A stretch of 64,000 nucleotides of DNA, taken from the NCBI RefSeq assembly GCF_026725475.1, contig NZ_CP109966.1, positions 62,001 to 126,000 of the forward strand, read 5' to 3'. Shown here one piece after another: positions 63,074 to 64,000 of the stretch (its first letter is position 1; each line of letters opens with the position of its first letter). This DNA comes from Catenovulum adriaticum. GTDB taxonomy: Bacteria; Pseudomonadota; Gammaproteobacteria; Enterobacterales; Alteromonadaceae. A program made the translations under genes and the position numbers. The notes under the pieces were generated by a model, which made no database searches, had not been told where the DNA came from, and saw only the letters and a program-made list of their open reading frames with translations.

Positions 63074-64000
63074 ATGATAAATCGAAATAAATTAATTAAT
63101 ATTTTAGCCTTATCTTTCGCTGTCATGCTATTTTCCGGATGCGGATCGGCTAAAAATGACAGCGAAGTTAACGCAACGAGTCATAAAGCGCGCGTCATTC
63201 ACACGACGGATATGGGGGCAGATCCAGACGACCAGCAATCTCTTATCCGACAATTGGTAATGGCTAACCAGATAGATATCGAAGGTATTATCACCTCGAC
63301 TGGTTGCTGGAAAAAATCACAGCAAGACACCCAGTATGTCGATAATATTTTGCAGGCATATCAACAAGTTTACCCTAACTTAATAAAACATGCACCGGAC
63401 TTCCCAACACCCGGCTTTTTACAGTCCGTTTCTGTAATAGGGCAAACGGGTTATGGGATGAGTGATGTGGGTATGGGTAAAAGTTCTCCCGGTTCTGATC
63501 TTATAATTACCTCAATTGATAAAGACGACCCCAGACCACTCTGGTTAACCTGTTGGGGTGGGTGTAATACAATAGCTCAAGCACTTTGGGATTTGAAGCA
63601 CAACCGAACAGCTGCTGAATTATCCAATATTATCAAACGTATTCGGGTTTATGATATTTTAGGCCAAGACGATGCCGGAACTTGGATTGCAAAAAACTTT
63701 CCTGAACTTTTATATATACGTAGTAAAGCAGTATACAGTTGGCAGCCATCGGATGAGTATCTAGCTGAAAATATACAAAACCACGGCACATTGGGAGCCG
63801 CTTACCCAGACAGAAAATGGGCAACAGAAGGTGATACGCCTGCTTTTATGCATTTGGTAAACCCAGCGTTAAACGATCCAACACAAATTGCACAAGGTGG
63901 TTGGGGCGGACGTTTTGCAACAGAAAAACAGGCTGGGATCCGCGGGATGGAATGCATGCAAGGTGAAGATTCATTGTACGACCCTTATTTTATGTATGGT
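63074..64000 (+). CDS. DUF1593-type lipoprotein (partial at window end)
   Basis: 309 codons are visible and the frame is open to the end of the window. Start ATG 63074; lipobox 'MLFSGCG'. The body begins 'RVIHTTDMGADPDDQQSLIR' and continues 'EGIITSTGCWKKSQQDTQYV', 'RPLWLTCWGGCNTIAQALWD' and 'RVYDILGQDDAGTWIAKNFP', the nucleoside-hydrolase-like DUF1593 domain often annotated as 'cellulose-binding protein'. The DxxDPDD cluster could hold calcium as in nucleoside hydrolases. Function is unknown. It follows the two GH115 genes and so likely belongs to the same operon; compare the protein at 5124-7259. Confidence 0.85.
   Translation, partial: MINRNKLINILALSFAVMLFSGCGSAKNDSEVNATSHKARVIHTTDMGADPDDQQSLIRQLVMANQIDIEGIITSTGCWKKSQQDTQYVDNILQAYQQVYPNLIKHAPDFPTPGFLQSVSVIGQTGYGMSDVGMGKSSPGSDLIITSIDKDDPRPLWLTCWGGCNTIAQALWDLKHNRTAAELSNIIKRIRVYDILGQDDAGTWIAKNFPELLYIRSKAVYSWQPSDEYLAENIQNHGTLGAAYPDRKWATEGDTPAFMHLVNPALNDPTQIAQGGWGGRFATEKQAGIRGMECMQGEDSLYDPYFMYG

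Noticed and set aside
1..64000. Search for CRISPR arrays, tRNA or rRNA genes and riboswitches
   Set aside because: No regularly spaced repeats, cloverleaf or rRNA segments were noticed on reading; a covariance-model scan would be decisive.

Overview
The window is a carbohydrate-degradation locus from an AT-rich Gram-negative bacterium. Many predicted lipoproteins, Tat signals, a PEP-CTERM-like anchor, a GPH sugar symporter and several insertion sequences fit a marine gammaproteobacterium of the Alteromonadales (inference from gene content; no rRNA or tRNA is present to confirm it). The dominant theme is glucuronic-acid-substituted xylan: five GH115 alpha-glucuronidase paralogues, two GH98 enzymes with the three family catalytic acids in place, a cytoplasmic GH43, a GPH-family symporter with a Nudix-type regulator, and glucuronate catabolism (uxaC, uxuB).

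Layout. 383-4919: translationally coupled gluconate-2-dehydrogenase-subunit-3-like protein, GMC oxidoreductase and TIM-barrel isomerase-like protein, followed by a GH88 unsaturated glucuronyl hydrolase. 5124-7259: secreted protein with two nucleoside-hydrolase-like segments. 7386-11423: transposon graveyard with an IS3 remnant and an IS4-family copy split by a deleted IS1634-family copy, both with target duplications still readable; a small secreted ExoP-like domain protein lies inside this zone. 11461-14988: symporter, Nudix-like regulator and GH43. 15400-18186: beta-helix lipoprotein. 18224-26807: membrane-anchored regulator divergent from a planctomycete-type operon (PSCyt1/DUF1549/DUF1553, DUF1501, NHL propeller, DUF2231/cytochrome/LRR). 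27070-44717: GH115, GH98-dockerin plus cohesin-like anchor, GH98, GH115, GH115. 44892-47711: orphan periplasmic binding protein and Sel1 protein. 47801-54036: uxaC, uxuB and a decayed gnd cut by an intact IS1634-family element. 54666-56906: non-enzymatic multi-CBM lipoprotein. 57267-64000: two more GH115 and the start of a DUF1593-type protein.

How it may work (inference). Secreted and lipid-anchored GH98 enzymes would cut the xylan backbone, GH115 enzymes remove glucuronate side groups, and one beta-sandwich carbohydrate-binding module reused about nine times across six proteins keeps the enzymes on the substrate. The symporter and GH43 would finish xylo-oligosaccharides inside; UxaC and UxuB convert glucuronate via fructuronate to mannonate.

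The most interesting item is the pair at 30279-33856: a GH98 enzyme ending in thrombospondin-3 repeats and a dockerin-like double EF-hand, whose stop codon overlaps the start of a small secreted protein that looks like a cohesin domain with a PEP-CTERM-like membrane tail. This looks like a one-enzyme, one-anchor miniature cellulosome. No TonB-dependent receptor, GH10/GH11 xylanase or sulfatase is seen in the window.
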